The notes beneath the pieces are model-generated. The model searched no databases. It was not told the origin of the DNA and worked only from the letters and a program-made list of their open reading frames with translations. Below, one piece after another: positions 45,335 to 54,993 of a stretch of 64,000 bases of DNA (its first letter is position 1; each line of letters starts with the position of its first letter). Position numbers and translations under genes: made by a program. The stretch comes from Vibrio tetraodonis (lineage in GTDB: Bacteria; Pseudomonadota; Gammaproteobacteria; Enterobacterales; Vibrionaceae): contig NZ_QLYY01000014.1 in the NCBI RefSeq assembly GCF_003350295.1, positions 118,154 to 182,153 of the forward strand. Direction: 5' to 3'.

Positions 45335-46495
45335 CTATTCTCCTGCCACCACATGATTTTTGAACTTTAAGCTTGCAGCAAGAATGTACAAACAAGTTGC
45401 AAGCAAAATAGAAAACAAATATCCCAGTAAAGTATGTTCTTGAGACATATACTGGTCAGCAATAACAGGGCCTAATACTGAACCTATGCTGTAGCTAAAC
45501 AACATGACTTGAGTTGCTGATACTATGTATTTTGCGTCTAAATTGTCACAGCCAAGGTTGATGGAGATTGGATACAAAGCAAACGTTGCCATACCAAGCA
45601 AAAATAACCCTAATGCCATTAAGCGCAGATCATCATCAAGCATAACCAAACTAACCGCCAGAGTGCCCAGTAGACAGAAAAACGCCATTAATAGTGTACG
45701 ACCTAAATATTTCGACATCCAAGGCACTACGGGCTGCACTAGCATACCGCCAAGTATGATAAGCGCCATCAGTGAGCCTATATCGGAGTTTTCAATTCCC
45801 TGTTCGGCAAGCTCAAGTGGCATCATGCCATATATAGCGCCTATAACAAGCCCGGATACTATGCTGCCAATAAGGGCGGCATGATTTAGCTTGAAAATTT
45901 GCTTAGCTGTTAAATGTGCAATTGACTCGGAGCAAGGCTGATCACATCGTCCAAATAAAACAGTAGCAATAGATGAGCAAATCAAAACGCCAATGATGAG
46001 AAAAGGCAGATACCCACCGATGCCCACATAGCTTATTCCTAGTTGTCCAATTGCGCTGCCACCATAAAGCGCTGCCATATATAAACCGAGACGCTTAGCT
46101 CGGGCCGTTGGAGAGCCTTGCAGTAACCAAGATTCTACGACGACAAAGATACCCGCAACAGAAAAGCCTGCCACAAGACGAGCGACTAACCAGACTGATG
46201 AATGTGCCAAGATTGGCAGAACTAGACTTGTAATGGAAAATACTGCCAGACATAGAGCGAGAGTACACTTATGACCCAATCGACTCACTATAGGCTCAAT
46301 AATGATCGCACCAAGCAAAAGGCCAACATAAAACACACTTGCTAGCCAACTCGCTAATGAGCTGTCTAGCCCATAGTAAGGTAGCATAAGTGGAATCAGG
46401 CTCATTAAATAGCCTGATGCTACCGCATAAAGAGCCAGCGCAATAACAGGGGTTGAAATGCGAGCTTTTGCTGCAGGAGCAAGAATGTTTTCCAA
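45335..46495 (-). CDS. MFS transporter (YcaD-like)
   Basis: 386 aa, 12 membrane segments. The first-half signature SVFYVGLLLGAIIIEPIVSRLGHKCTL (MFS motif A) and the VVESWLLQGSPTARAKRLGLYMAALYGGSAIGQ loop are typical of the YcaD/YfkF branch, whose substrates are mostly unknown. The start is an unusual TTG at 46495: AGAGG lies eight bases upstream and the next Met comes only after the first membrane segment begins. Convergent with the P450 gene. Confidence 0.86.
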   Translation of the reverse strand: MENILAPAAKARISTPVIALALYAVASGYLMSLIPLMLPYYGLDSSLASWLASVFYVGLLLGAIIIEPIVSRLGHKCTLALCLAVFSITSLVLPILAHSSVWLVARLVAGFSVAGIFVVVESWLLQGSPTARAKRLGLYMAALYGGSAIGQLGISYVGIGGYLPFLIIGVLICSSIATVLFGRCDQPCSESIAHLTAKQIFKLNHAALIGSIVSGLVIGAIYGMMPLELAEQGIENSDIGSLMALIILGGMLVQPVVPWMSKYLGRTLLMAFFCLLGTLAVSLVMLDDDLRLMALGLFLLGMATFALYPISINLGCDNLDAKYIVSATQVMLFSYSIGSVLGPVIADQYMSQEHTLLGYLFSILLATCLYILAASLKFKNHVVAGE

Positions 46496-46635
46496 TGTCG
46501 TAGCCTCTTAATATAAGTCATAGTTAATAAATTTGGCGCGACTATGAGGCTATTTGTGCTTTGGGTAAAACGAATAATTTTGGTCGTTTCGATAAAAATT
46601 TTTTTTCGAAGCGTTTTATGATTAAAAACAAAGAA

Positions 46636-46667
46636 AAGGCCATATCAGTTAAACTCATTATGGCCTT
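46636..46667. terminator. Terminator of trxC
   Basis: AAGGCCATA (46636-46644) pairs with TATGGCCTT (46659-46667). On the minus strand it is followed by TTCTTTGTTTTT, so it ends the trxC transcript. Confidence 0.82.
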
Positions 46668-46690
46668 ATTTGGGATGACTGCGGGTGTTT

Positions 46691-47125
46691 TTACTTCTGT
46701 AAAGCTTCGCTAAGCCATTGCTTAAATTGACTTTTAGGCAGTGCACCATTTAAAGAGTCGACTCTTTTACCATTTTTAAACAGCATTATTGTCGGAATGC
46801 TTCGAATTTGATGCCTAGCTGCTAGGTTTGTTTGGCTTTCAGTATCTATTTTTACAAATCGAACCTTTTCTGCGTACTCCAGTGCAACATCGGAAAAAAT
46901 GGGAGCAAAGCCTACACAAGGATTACACCACGGGGCCCAGAAGTCGACAACGACGGGTTGATCACTGTTTAAAATCGCGTCGAAGTTAGAATCCGTTCCT
47001 TCTATCGGAAAACCATCAAGTAGTATGCTTGAACATTTCCCGCATTTAGGGCTTTCAGATACTCTTTCAGTTGGGATTCGATTCATACTCTGGCAAGAAG
47101 GGCAGCGTGTATTAAATGTCGACAT
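46691..47125 (-). CDS. trxC: Thioredoxin 2 with a WCNPC active site
   Basis: 144 aa. An N-terminal zinc finger with two CxxC pairs (Cys8/Cys11 and Cys28/Cys31) identifies thioredoxin 2, followed by a thioredoxin fold with VVVDFWAPWCNPC and the cis-Pro loop SIPTIMLFKNG. The redox motif is Cys67-Asn-Pro-Cys70 instead of the standard Cys-Gly-Pro-Cys. Cytoplasmic disulfide reductase, usually induced by oxidative stress. Divergent from the fabH paralogue, the arrangement I know from V. cholerae chromosome II. Confidence 0.93.
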   Translation of the reverse strand: MSTFNTRCPSCQSMNRIPTERVSESPKCGKCSSILLDGFPIEGTDSNFDAILNSDQPVVVDFWAPWCNPCVGFAPIFSDVALEYAEKVRFVKIDTESQTNLAARHQIRSIPTIMLFKNGKRVDSLNGALPKSQFKQWLSEALQK

Positions 47126-47275
47126 GATTTATTTCTCGTTTAGTTTTCTACACAAGTGTGACGTTGATTTTATCAATGAGGTGACACAGAAGATAGTCGC
47201 TAGTTATACTTTGAAAATATAAATATTCCAACCGACTATGTTGGCTATCTAACACAATAAAAATAAAGGTTTCGA

Positions 47276-48364
47276 ATGACTACAACATACGCAGAAATTA
47301 CTGGCTGGGGTAAGTGCCTTCCGCCCTCCGTACTCTCCAACCAAGATTTAGGTACTTTTCTTGATACCTCAGATGAGTGGATTCAAACCAGAACAGGGAT
47401 TGAGAATCGTAGAATTAGTCATGTCGATACTTCAGAGCTTGCTACGGTTGCGGCAAAACATGCCGTCGCATGTGCTGGTTTGGACATCAGTGATATCGAT
47501 CTTCTTATTATCGCAACCTGTTCACCAGACTCTCTTATTCCTAATATGGCATCTAAGGTGTCACAAAACTTAGGTATGGAAGGGACAATGGCGTTTGATC
47601 TAAACGCAGCGTGTACCGGCTTTCTTTATGGTTTAGAAACTGCAACAAGGATGATGCAATCTGGACGTTACCGTCATGCCTTGGTGATTGGTGCAGAGCG
47701 CCTGTCTTTTTTTATTGATTGGTCGATGCGAGATACGGCAGTCCTGTTTGGTGATGGTGCGGGAGCAGTTGTACTGAGTCAATCAGAAAGCGCAGTGGGT
47801 TTACAAAATGCGCAGCTAGGCTGTGACTCTCAAGGTAGAGACATACTGTCGGTGCCTAAATTTGGCAGTTCGATGGACCGTTTTGCCGCCGATAATGGAT
47901 ACTGGGAATTTAATTTCGTCGGTAAAGAGATCTTTAAGCGAGCCGTCAAAGGCATGGGGGCTGCAGCCAATAATGTGTTAGAAAGAAGTCAGTTATCGAC
48001 AAAAGACGTAGACTTGGTTATTCCTCATCAGGCGAACATACGTATTATTCAAACCCTGTGTGACTTATCTGGTATTGGGCGAGACAAGGCATTTATCAAC
48101 ATTCAAAAGTATGGCAACACGTCAGCGGCGACCATTCCCATTGCGTTATGCGAAGCGCTAGAGCAAGGGCGCATTAAAGCTGATGACAATATGTTGCTGG
48201 CAGCTTTTGGTGCAGGGTTAACTTGGGGAGCAGCACATGTAAAATGGGGAAGTCGAGTCATGCCAATAGGTGCCAGTGACGCGGCATTGCCAGAGTGTGA
48301 TAAACCAGTGCTTGAGTTGATCGATGAGGCGGTTAAGTTCTGCAAGAAACATACTATTTACTGA
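47276..48364 (+). CDS. fabH: 3-Oxoacyl-ACP synthase III paralogue (FabH2)
   Basis: 362 aa thiolase-fold condensing enzyme. The KAS III triad is complete: Cys113 ([11 protein letters not shown]), His251 ([10 protein letters not shown]) and Asn281 ([10 protein letters not shown]). It condenses an acyl-CoA with malonyl-ACP to start a fatty-acid chain. About 40 residues longer than E. coli FabH, mostly in a C-terminal tail (from about 325). Vibrio usually has its main fabH in the fab cluster of the large chromosome, so this is probably the second copy, whose enzymes prefer longer or branched acyl-CoA primers in some bacteria (inference). Branched acyl-CoAs would come from the bkd complex encoded 8 kb away. 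Confidence 0.9.
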   Translation: MTTTYAEITGWGKCLPPSVLSNQDLGTFLDTSDEWIQTRTGIENRRISHVDTSELATVAAKHAVACAGLDISDIDLLIIATCSPDSLIPNMASKVSQNLGMEGTMAFDLNAACTGFLYGLETATRMMQSGRYRHALVIGAERLSFFIDWSMRDTAVLFGDGAGAVVLSQSESAVGLQNAQLGCDSQGRDILSVPKFGSSMDRFAADNGYWEFNFVGKEIFKRAVKGMGAAANNVLERSQLSTKDVDLVIPHQANIRIIQTLCDLSGIGRDKAFINIQKYGNTSAATIPIALCEALEQGRIKADDNMLLAAFGAGLTWGAAHVKWGSRVMPIGASDAALPECDKPVLELIDEAVKFCKKHTIY

Positions 48365-48444
48365 TCACCTAACCCTTACTAGTGAATTGGCGTGTCGAGA
48401 TGATATGATGCGCCTTGAGCTATTTAAATGAAACTAGGAACAAA

Positions 48445-49575
48445 ATGAAGTTTCTTCACACCTCTGACTGGCATCTCGGACGTCAGTTTCACAGTGTTTC
48501 TCTCCTTGATGACCAAAAGGCGGTATTGGCTCAGTTAGTTGAGTATTTACGAGAAAACCCAGTTGATGCGCTGATTATTGCGGGCGATATTTATGACCGT
48601 TCGGTTCCGCCAACTGCTGCAATTGAGCTAATGAATCATTTTGTTAGTCAGGTTTGTGATGAACTCAAAGTGCCTATCATTCTTATCCCAGGCAATCACG
48701 ATGGTGCACAAAGGCTCGGTTTTGGCTCGTCGCAAATGAAAGGGGCTGGACTACATATCTTGTCGAGTTTTGAGGACATGTGTCGACCCGTTGTAATTGA
48801 TACAGATGTTGGAGAAGTGGCCTTTTATGGCATGCCATATAATGATCCTGAAATGGCACGCCACTATTTCAAGCAATCCGTGTCGACGTTCGATGATGCG
48901 CACAAATTCTTGGCCAATGAAATTAAGTCTCGATTTAGCCCAAAGCAGAAAAATGTATTGATCAGCCATTGTTTTGTGGATGGGGCGATAGAATCTGAGT
49001 CGGAAAGACCACTTTGTATAGGTGGATCAGAGCGAGTCAGTCACGAGCATTTTGTCGACTTTGATTATGTGGCACTCGGGCATCTTCACCAACCACAAAA
49101 AAAAGGTCAAGAGTTCATCCGGTATTCCGGCTCTCTAATGAAGTACAGTTTTTCTGAACAACATCAGAAAAAGGGCGTGACCTTAGTTGAATTTGATAAT
49201 AATGGCTTTAGGTCAGCGACACACATTGATCTAAAAGCGCCGCATCAGATGCGAATTATCGAAGGTGAACTGAATAACATCATTGAGCAAGCTAAAGAAG
49301 ATCCTAATCATGACGACTATTTATTGGTTCGTTTAATGGATACTCACGCCATTCTAAACCCGATGGAAAAGCTTCGCAGTGTATACCCCAACGTATTACA
49401 TATTGAGAAACCGGGCATGTTAATTGGTGTAGAGAAAGAATTGGCAGCCGCTACACTGTCACGCAGTGAAGTTGATATGTTTCGTGACTTTTTTAAAGAA
49501 ACCCAGAGTGTCGATTTAAGTAATGAGCAAGATGAGGCGATTTCGGATCTGATCATGCAGCTAAGCCATCAATAA
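48445..49575 (+). CDS. sbcD: Nuclease SbcCD subunit D
   Basis: 376 aa Mre11-type phosphoesterase. The metal-binding motifs are present in order: TSDWHLGR, GDIYDRSVPP, GNHD, SHCFVDGA and YVALGHLHQPQ. With SbcC it opens DNA hairpins and trims protein-blocked ends. The ATG at 48445 with AGGAA upstream starts exactly at the family's MKFLHTSDWHLG. 11 bp ahead of sbcC. Upstream in-frame starts overlap the promoter region. Confidence 0.95.
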   Translation: MKFLHTSDWHLGRQFHSVSLLDDQKAVLAQLVEYLRENPVDALIIAGDIYDRSVPPTAAIELMNHFVSQVCDELKVPIILIPGNHDGAQRLGFGSSQMKGAGLHILSSFEDMCRPVVIDTDVGEVAFYGMPYNDPEMARHYFKQSVSTFDDAHKFLANEIKSRFSPKQKNVLISHCFVDGAIESESERPLCIGGSERVSHEHFVDFDYVALGHLHQPQKKGQEFIRYSGSLMKYSFSEQHQKKGVTLVEFDNNGFRSATHIDLKAPHQMRIIEGELNNIIEQAKEDPNHDDYLLVRLMDTHAILNPMEKLRSVYPNVLHIEKPGMLIGVEKELAAATLSRSEVDMFRDFFKETQSVDLSNEQDEAISDLIMQLSHQ

Positions 49576-49586
49576 CAGGGAAAAGA

Positions 49587-52500
49587 ATGAAACCACTATT
49601 GTTAACCCTGCAAGCCTTTGGTCCTTTTGCAACGACACAAACCATTGATTTTCGATTATTAGGCAGTAATCCTCTTTTTTTAATCAACGGCCCAACAGGG
49701 TCGGGCAAAACCTCAATTTTAGATGCGATTTGTTTTGCTCTGTACGGAGAGACGACAGGCAATGAGAGACAAGCAACTCATATGCGATGTGACTTGGCCG
49801 ATCTCTCGACACCAACAGAGATAACATTTGAGTTTGCGCTCCATGACAAACGTTACCGCGTAACTCGCTTGCCAGAGCAGCAAGTACCTAAGTCGCGTGG
49901 AGAGGGCACAACAACACGCAAACATACAGCATCGCTTTATGAAATCACCGAAAGTGACCGGTTAATTACTAGCAAAACGGCTCAAGTGAAGCTGGAAGTG
50001 ACCAGTCTACTAGGTTTAAATGAAAGTCAGTTTCGTCAGGTAATGGTGCTACCGCAAGGAAAATTTCGTGAATTATTGCTTGCAAGCTCAAAAGACAGGG
50101 AAGCGATTTTTGGTCAGCTGTTTCAAACCGATATCTACAAAAAAATTGAATTCGCTTTAAAAGATAAAGCTTCGTCTATTGTTACCGCTAAAGAAGAGTT
50201 TGATAACCAAATACAAGGCGCGCTGAAAGTTGCTGAAGTGTCTTCAGAGCAAGAATTGAATGTTCAAATCGAAGACATCACTCAACAACTGGCTAAAGCT
50301 AAGCAAGAAGAAAAGTCGAGCTTTGAACGCCTTAATCAAGCGAAAGTTAAACTTGAGCAGTCGAAGATGCTTGCTGGTCAATTTTCTAAGCGGGAACACA
50401 GCCAAAAGAACTTAAATCTGCATTTAGAGCGGCAAGATAAAATAATAGACATGACCTCATTACTTGAGCTTGCTGTCAGCGCGGAAAAGCTCAATGTGCC
50501 GTATCAACATTGGCAATCATGTCTTAATCAAGTCAAGGCGCTGGAAAACAAAATCTCGGCTTTTAATATTGAAAGGCAACAAGCTCAAACCCACTTAACT
50601 TTGTGTGAGCAAGGATTACAACAAGCCATATTAAACGCTGAGCAACTACCTAAATTAAACGAACAACTGTTTCATTTAGAGCAAAGTAAAGAAAAACTAA
50701 AAGAGATAGATCTGCAGCAAACTAATCTGAAAGAGCTTGAATCCCAAGGTAAAGAGCATGTTCACACCATGACGAAGTACCAAGCGTTAAAAGCTCAGCT
50801 TTTCGAAGAGTTACAGACAAGTGAACGCAATTTAGATAGTGCTAGGAAAGGGACTACGGAGAAAATCTCTCTTGAAGCTGATATAGCGAAAACCCAGCGT
50901 TTATTGGCCGACCTGAGTAAGTTGAGATCTTTGATCACTGAGCAGGTACAGCTTAACAACCAAATCAGTGCTATTCGTATAACTAAGCAGCAGTTAGAGA
51001 AAGAGTTAGCAGAAAAACGCCAACATGCGGACAAGTTGGAAATGCATTGGCATAGTGCTCAGGCAGCAGTGCTGGCTAAACGACTTAAATCGAACCAACC
51101 TTGCCCAGTTTGTGGTAGTTGTGAGCACCCGAGCCCAGCCGAATTTGAAGGTAAGGAAGTACATAAGCAGGATGTGCAACAAGCTCGTCAAGTTGAAACG
51201 GCGGCATTAGAGCAATTTAATACGGCACTGAACGAATTGGAGCGTCATCATTCCTTGTGTGACCAACAGGAAAAACTGATTCAGTCATACAAACGGGAAT
51301 TGGGTGATGATGCTATTCTCGATATTGAATCGACAGAGCAAAAGCTTTTGCAGTTAAAGGCAAGATACCATGAACTTGATGCCATTGATGTACCTAAGTT
51401 AGAAAGTGTCGCTGCGGAACTTAAGCAAAGGTGTGAAAACGGTGAGGCGAAAATAAACGTTCTTCGAGAAGAAATATCAGCCAATGACGCAAAACTTGAG
51501 GCGCAGAACAAACAGTTAAATCAGCTTCGAGCCTCAATCTCTGGCTCATATGACTCTATTGCCCAACTTGATGCCGTGCATCTGGATTTCCAGCAGAACA
51601 TTGAACGGCTTAATAATGCATTAAAGCATGCGCAAGAGTCACAGCATAACGCGACGGTAAGCTATTCCAATATTGAGTCTCAGATATCTTCTCACCAAGA
51701 GTTATCGACTACAGCGCGGAGCAATACACAATTGGCTGAGACAGAGTGGGATGGTGCTTTAAAGGCCGCTTCCTTCTCCTCATTGGCGCATTTCCTAGAA
51801 TGCCGCTCTAGTTCAGAACAAATGCAACAATGGCGTGAACAAATAGAGCAATATAGCTCGACTAAGTTAAAACTCGAGCAAACCATTCATGATATTGAGC
51901 AAGAACTTGCCAACACTTCTCGGCCAAATCTAGAAGAAGAGCAACTTAATGTTACGCTTCTTGAGTCAGAACACGTTGAGCGTCGAGGCGAACTTGATGC
52001 TGCTCAATCGCTTTTCCATCGCTTGGAAAAAGTGGCTTCGGATATTGCCCAATTACGGTCTAAAAACAGTAAACTCGATGACGAATACAAAGTTTATGGC
52101 ACACTTTACGATGTCGCGAGCGGAAAAACGGGTAGTAGAATTAGTTTACATCGTTTTGTGTTGGGTGTGTTACTTGATGATGTATTGATTCAAGCTTCTC
52201 AAAGGTTGAGAGTGATGAGTCAGGGGCGTTATCAACTGGTACGAAAAACCGAGGGCTTTAAGGGTGTCGCTGGCCGAGGATTGGACTTATCGGTTGAAGA
52301 TGGATACACAGGGAAAACACGTGATGTAGCAACATTGTCGGGTGGAGAATCGTTTATGGCGGCACTCGCACTCGCACTGGGCCTATCAGATGTTGTTCAG
52401 TCATACAGTGGTGGAATAAGACTCGATACCTTGTTTATCGATGAAGGCTTCGGCAGTTTAGATCCTGAGTCATTAGATTTGGCCATGCAAATCCTAGTAG

Positions 52501-52628
52501 AGCTTCAGCAAACGGGGCGTATGATTGGCGTCATATCTCATGTGTCAGAGCTCAAAGAGCAGATGCCACTACGGCTGGATGTGAACTCATCAAGATCGGG
52601 AAGCAAGATCTTACTTGTTGGCGCATAA
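49587..52628 (+). CDS. sbcC: Nuclease SbcCD subunit C (SMC-like ATPase)
   Basis: 1013 aa. Walker A GPTGSGKTSI near residue 35, two long coiled-coil arms, the zinc-hook CPVC at 506-509 in the middle, then the signature LSGGESFMAALALALGLSDVV and Walker B LFIDEGFGSLD near the C-terminus. The Rad50-type ATPase arms bring together two DNA ends and gate the SbcD nuclease. Length and motif order are as in E. coli SbcC (1048 aa). Co-transcribed with sbcD. Confidence 0.95.
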   Translation: MKPLLLTLQAFGPFATTQTIDFRLLGSNPLFLINGPTGSGKTSILDAICFALYGETTGNERQATHMRCDLADLSTPTEITFEFALHDKRYRVTRLPEQQVPKSRGEGTTTRKHTASLYEITESDRLITSKTAQVKLEVTSLLGLNESQFRQVMVLPQGKFRELLLASSKDREAIFGQLFQTDIYKKIEFALKDKASSIVTAKEEFDNQIQGALKVAEVSSEQELNVQIEDITQQLAKAKQEEKSSFERLNQAKVKLEQSKMLAGQFSKREHSQKNLNLHLERQDKIIDMTSLLELAVSAEKLNVPYQHWQSCLNQVKALENKISAFNIERQQAQTHLTLCEQGLQQAILNAEQLPKLNEQLFHLEQSKEKLKEIDLQQTNLKELESQGKEHVHTMTKYQALKAQLFEELQTSERNLDSARKGTTEKISLEADIAKTQRLLADLSKLRSLITEQVQLNNQISAIRITKQQLEKELAEKRQHADKLEMHWHSAQAAVLAKRLKSNQPCPVCGSCEHPSPAEFEGKEVHKQDVQQARQVETAALEQFNTALNELERHHSLCDQQEKLIQSYKRELGDDAILDIESTEQKLLQLKARYHELDAIDVPKLESVAAELKQRCENGEAKINVLREEISANDAKLEAQNKQLNQLRASISGSYDSIAQLDAVHLDFQQNIERLNNALKHAQESQHNATVSYSNIESQISSHQELSTTARSNTQLAETEWDGALKAASFSSLAHFLECRSSSEQMQQWREQIEQYSSTKLKLEQTIHDIEQELANTSRPNLEEEQLNVTLLESEHVERRGELDAAQSLFHRLEKVASDIAQLRSKNSKLDDEYKVYGTLYDVASGKTGSRISLHRFVLGVLLDDVLIQASQRLRVMSQGRYQLVRKTEGFKGVAGRGLDLSVEDGYTGKTRDVATLSGGESFMAALALALGLSDVVQSYSGGIRLDTLFIDEGFGSLDPESLDLAMQILVELQQTGRMIGVISHVSELKEQMPLRLDVNSSRSGSKILLVGA

Positions 52629-52664
52629 ATGTTACCAGCTAGTCATTGTTACTCAATGAGAGAA

Positions 52665-52699
52665 GTTACTGTATTTCGTGATTTGGTTGATACAGTAAC
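52665..52699. repeat. Inverted repeat after sbcC
   Basis: GTTACTGTAT and ATACAGTAAC, 10-bp perfect arms, 15-base loop. No T tract follows, so it is either a Rho-assisted end of sbcDC or a regulatory palindrome for the next gene. Confidence 0.6.
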
Positions 52700-52830
52700 G
52701 AACATTGACGTTGAAAGACAGAATATCCATTAAGACTTCTCTAAGCATAATATATTGAGCATTTATAATATTTTTCACATCCAAATTATTATTATGCTAG
52801 TATTAGAAAATATTGCTTAGAAAAACTATT

Positions 52831-54942
52831 ATGGAAAGTAAAACAATAGATATCTCGATTATTATATCAGCAAGAGATATTTCATATTCTATAATCAATA
52901 CTATTGATTTATTAAAGATATGCAAACTGAATATAGAAGTAATTATTGTAACCTATAATATAGACGATAGCAATGTTAATTATGAATTTAATAAATACTC
53001 TGAATTAGATAGAGTTTCAGTCATTAAAAGCGACTTTCCTGAAAATGGATATTGTTTTAATTCAGGAATAAAAAACGCAAGAGGTAAGTACTTATTCTTC
53101 ATGAAATCAGACGGATATGTTGTTGAAGATGGACTGATTTCTTTATTTGAACACGCGGAAAAGCACTGCTTAGATATGGCAATTGCTTGGGAAAAGTATG
53201 TTGGAGATAACGGAGCATATATAAAACCTTCCCATTTTCTTGGAAAAATCAATTCAACTACTTTTGAAGAAACTCCAAAACTGATAAAAAATATATTTCC
53301 TTTTAATAGGATATATAGGAAAGCATTTTTAATAAGTGAAAACGAGTCAATTTTTTCAGATTTTTCTAATTACTCCAGTGATAGTAAGCCTTGTATTTAT
53401 GGATATTACAAGGCAAAAAGAATAGGGTCTGTTGACAAGGTCGTCTATATAGAAAGTACTGAGAGCGAAAAATACTTTATAAAAAATATAAAAGAATCTA
53501 TCCTCGTAACAAAGGATCTTGATAATTCTTTTAGTGCTCTTGAGAAAGAAACTCAAAAAAAAATGAGAAAATTTTTCTTCATAAAAGAATTAATTAGTAA
53601 TATAGGTATATATTCTAAGACTAAGTCATTTAAAAATGAAGATATTAAGGATGTTAAAAGAATTCTTATATATAATTTCAACCTTCTTAAATACTTAAGT
53701 TCTGGAGAGTTGATTTTTTTAAAAAATATGTATCATAATAATTTAAAAAAACGTCATGTAATCTTCAGTTTAAATTTCAGTGCATTTAAATATATTATTA
53801 GTAAAAAATCCATCATATATTACAGTTTCATTAAGTCATTGCTTTTATTCAATATTGGTTTTTTTTGTTCAAAAATTTTTAATGTAAATATTTCTCTTAT
53901 AGGAGAAAGGGAAGGAAAAACAATATCTGATAATGGCTTTGCTTTTTTTAAAGGCGTAGGTAGGAGACTAAACTGTTATTTTGTCACTAGAGAGAAAAAC
54001 ACTGAAGAAGCGAGTAAGCATGGTAATGTCTTAAAGTATGGCAGTATCAGGCACTTATTTTATGTTGGACTGGCGAGAAGATACTTCTTTGACGTATCAA
54101 TGTTAGATATTTCTCCTTATTGGAGAGTTCTCAATAAAAAGCCAAGAAATAGCAAGAAACTTATTTTTTTACAACATGGTGTTATGGCACTCAATCGTAC
54201 ATCATTCTATTATGATCATTATTCTATGACATGCAGGAACGAGCTTCCTGATATGCTTTGTGTTTCATCTAATTTTGAGAAAAATAGTTTTATTAGTGAC
54301 TACTCATTTCCTGAAGATATTATTAAAGTCACTGGGCTTTCAAGGTATGACTATCTTCCTGAAGTTACAAACAAACAATGCAACAACATTCTTTATATAC
54401 CAACTTGGAGAAATTGGCTGGAACATCAAAGCTCAGATGAATTTATAAAATCTCAATATTATCGTTCAATTATTGATCTTATATCCAAATTATCAAAATG
54501 GGCAAGCGAAAATGACCATCAGATTACTTTGGTATTACATCATAAGATGTCTAAATTTGAAATGAACGTTAATCTTCCATGCGTTTCTTTCCGGTATATG
54601 TCAGATTTAAACTGGGAACATATGTTGTCTACAGGTAGGTTATTAGTCACTGACTATTCTTCTGTTGTATTTGACTTTATAAGATTAGGAAAGCCCGCGA
54701 TCACTTATCCATTTGACAAAGAAGCATTCCTTGCTGTCCGAGGAGGGGAAATGATTACGGATAAAGAAACGCCCTTTTTGGCATCATGTAATAATAGCGA
54801 CGAAGTCATTGAAAATATAGGAAAAATAATAAATGATAAGACAATCTATCTAAATGATGACCAGGTTTTCTTTGATTATAATGATAGATTGAATTGCAAC
54901 CGAATTTTAACAATGGCTGACGAGTTGGACAGAACTGAATAA
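52831..54942 (+). CDS. Two-domain surface-polymer enzyme: GT2 glycosyltransferase fused to CDP-glycerol glycerophosphotransferase-like domain
   Basis: 703 aa. Residues 1-100 form a family-2 glycosyltransferase start (IDISIIISARD, IEVIIVTYNIDD, ENGYCFNSGIKNARGKYLFFMKSDGYV), though the usual DxD is degenerate (KSDG). A middle region of about 200 residues is helical and lysine-rich. The C-terminal 350 residues follow the TagB/TagF fold: FLQHGVMALN, GLSRYDYL, ILYIPTWRNWL, LVLHHKMSK and LLVTDYSSVVFDFIRLGKPAITYPFD, with the key His and the TDYSS nucleotide-binding loop. Such enzymes add glycerol- or ribitol-phosphate to capsule or O-antigen. The coding region is very AT-rich (AAA/ATA/TTT codons), a sign of transfer. 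No capsule locus surrounds it. The ATG at 52831 follows a poor ribosome-binding site. Confidence 0.8.
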   Translation: MESKTIDISIIISARDISYSIINTIDLLKICKLNIEVIIVTYNIDDSNVNYEFNKYSELDRVSVIKSDFPENGYCFNSGIKNARGKYLFFMKSDGYVVEDGLISLFEHAEKHCLDMAIAWEKYVGDNGAYIKPSHFLGKINSTTFEETPKLIKNIFPFNRIYRKAFLISENESIFSDFSNYSSDSKPCIYGYYKAKRIGSVDKVVYIESTESEKYFIKNIKESILVTKDLDNSFSALEKETQKKMRKFFFIKELISNIGIYSKTKSFKNEDIKDVKRILIYNFNLLKYLSSGELIFLKNMYHNNLKKRHVIFSLNFSAFKYIISKKSIIYYSFIKSLLLFNIGFFCSKIFNVNISLIGEREGKTISDNGFAFFKGVGRRLNCYFVTREKNTEEASKHGNVLKYGSIRHLFYVGLARRYFFDVSMLDISPYWRVLNKKPRNSKKLIFLQHGVMALNRTSFYYDHYSMTCRNELPDMLCVSSNFEKNSFISDYSFPEDIIKVTGLSRYDYLPEVTNKQCNNILYIPTWRNWLEHQSSDEFIKSQYYRSIIDLISKLSKWASENDHQITLVLHHKMSKFEMNVNLPCVSFRYMSDLNWEHMLSTGRLLVTDYSSVVFDFIRLGKPAITYPFDKEAFLAVRGGEMITDKETPFLASCNNSDEVIENIGKIINDKTIYLNDDQVFFDYNDRLNCNRILTMADELDRTE

Positions 54943-54993
54943 TAAGTATGCCTGTTACTCAAAAAAGTTCTGACCCTTGCCTACTTGTCTAAA

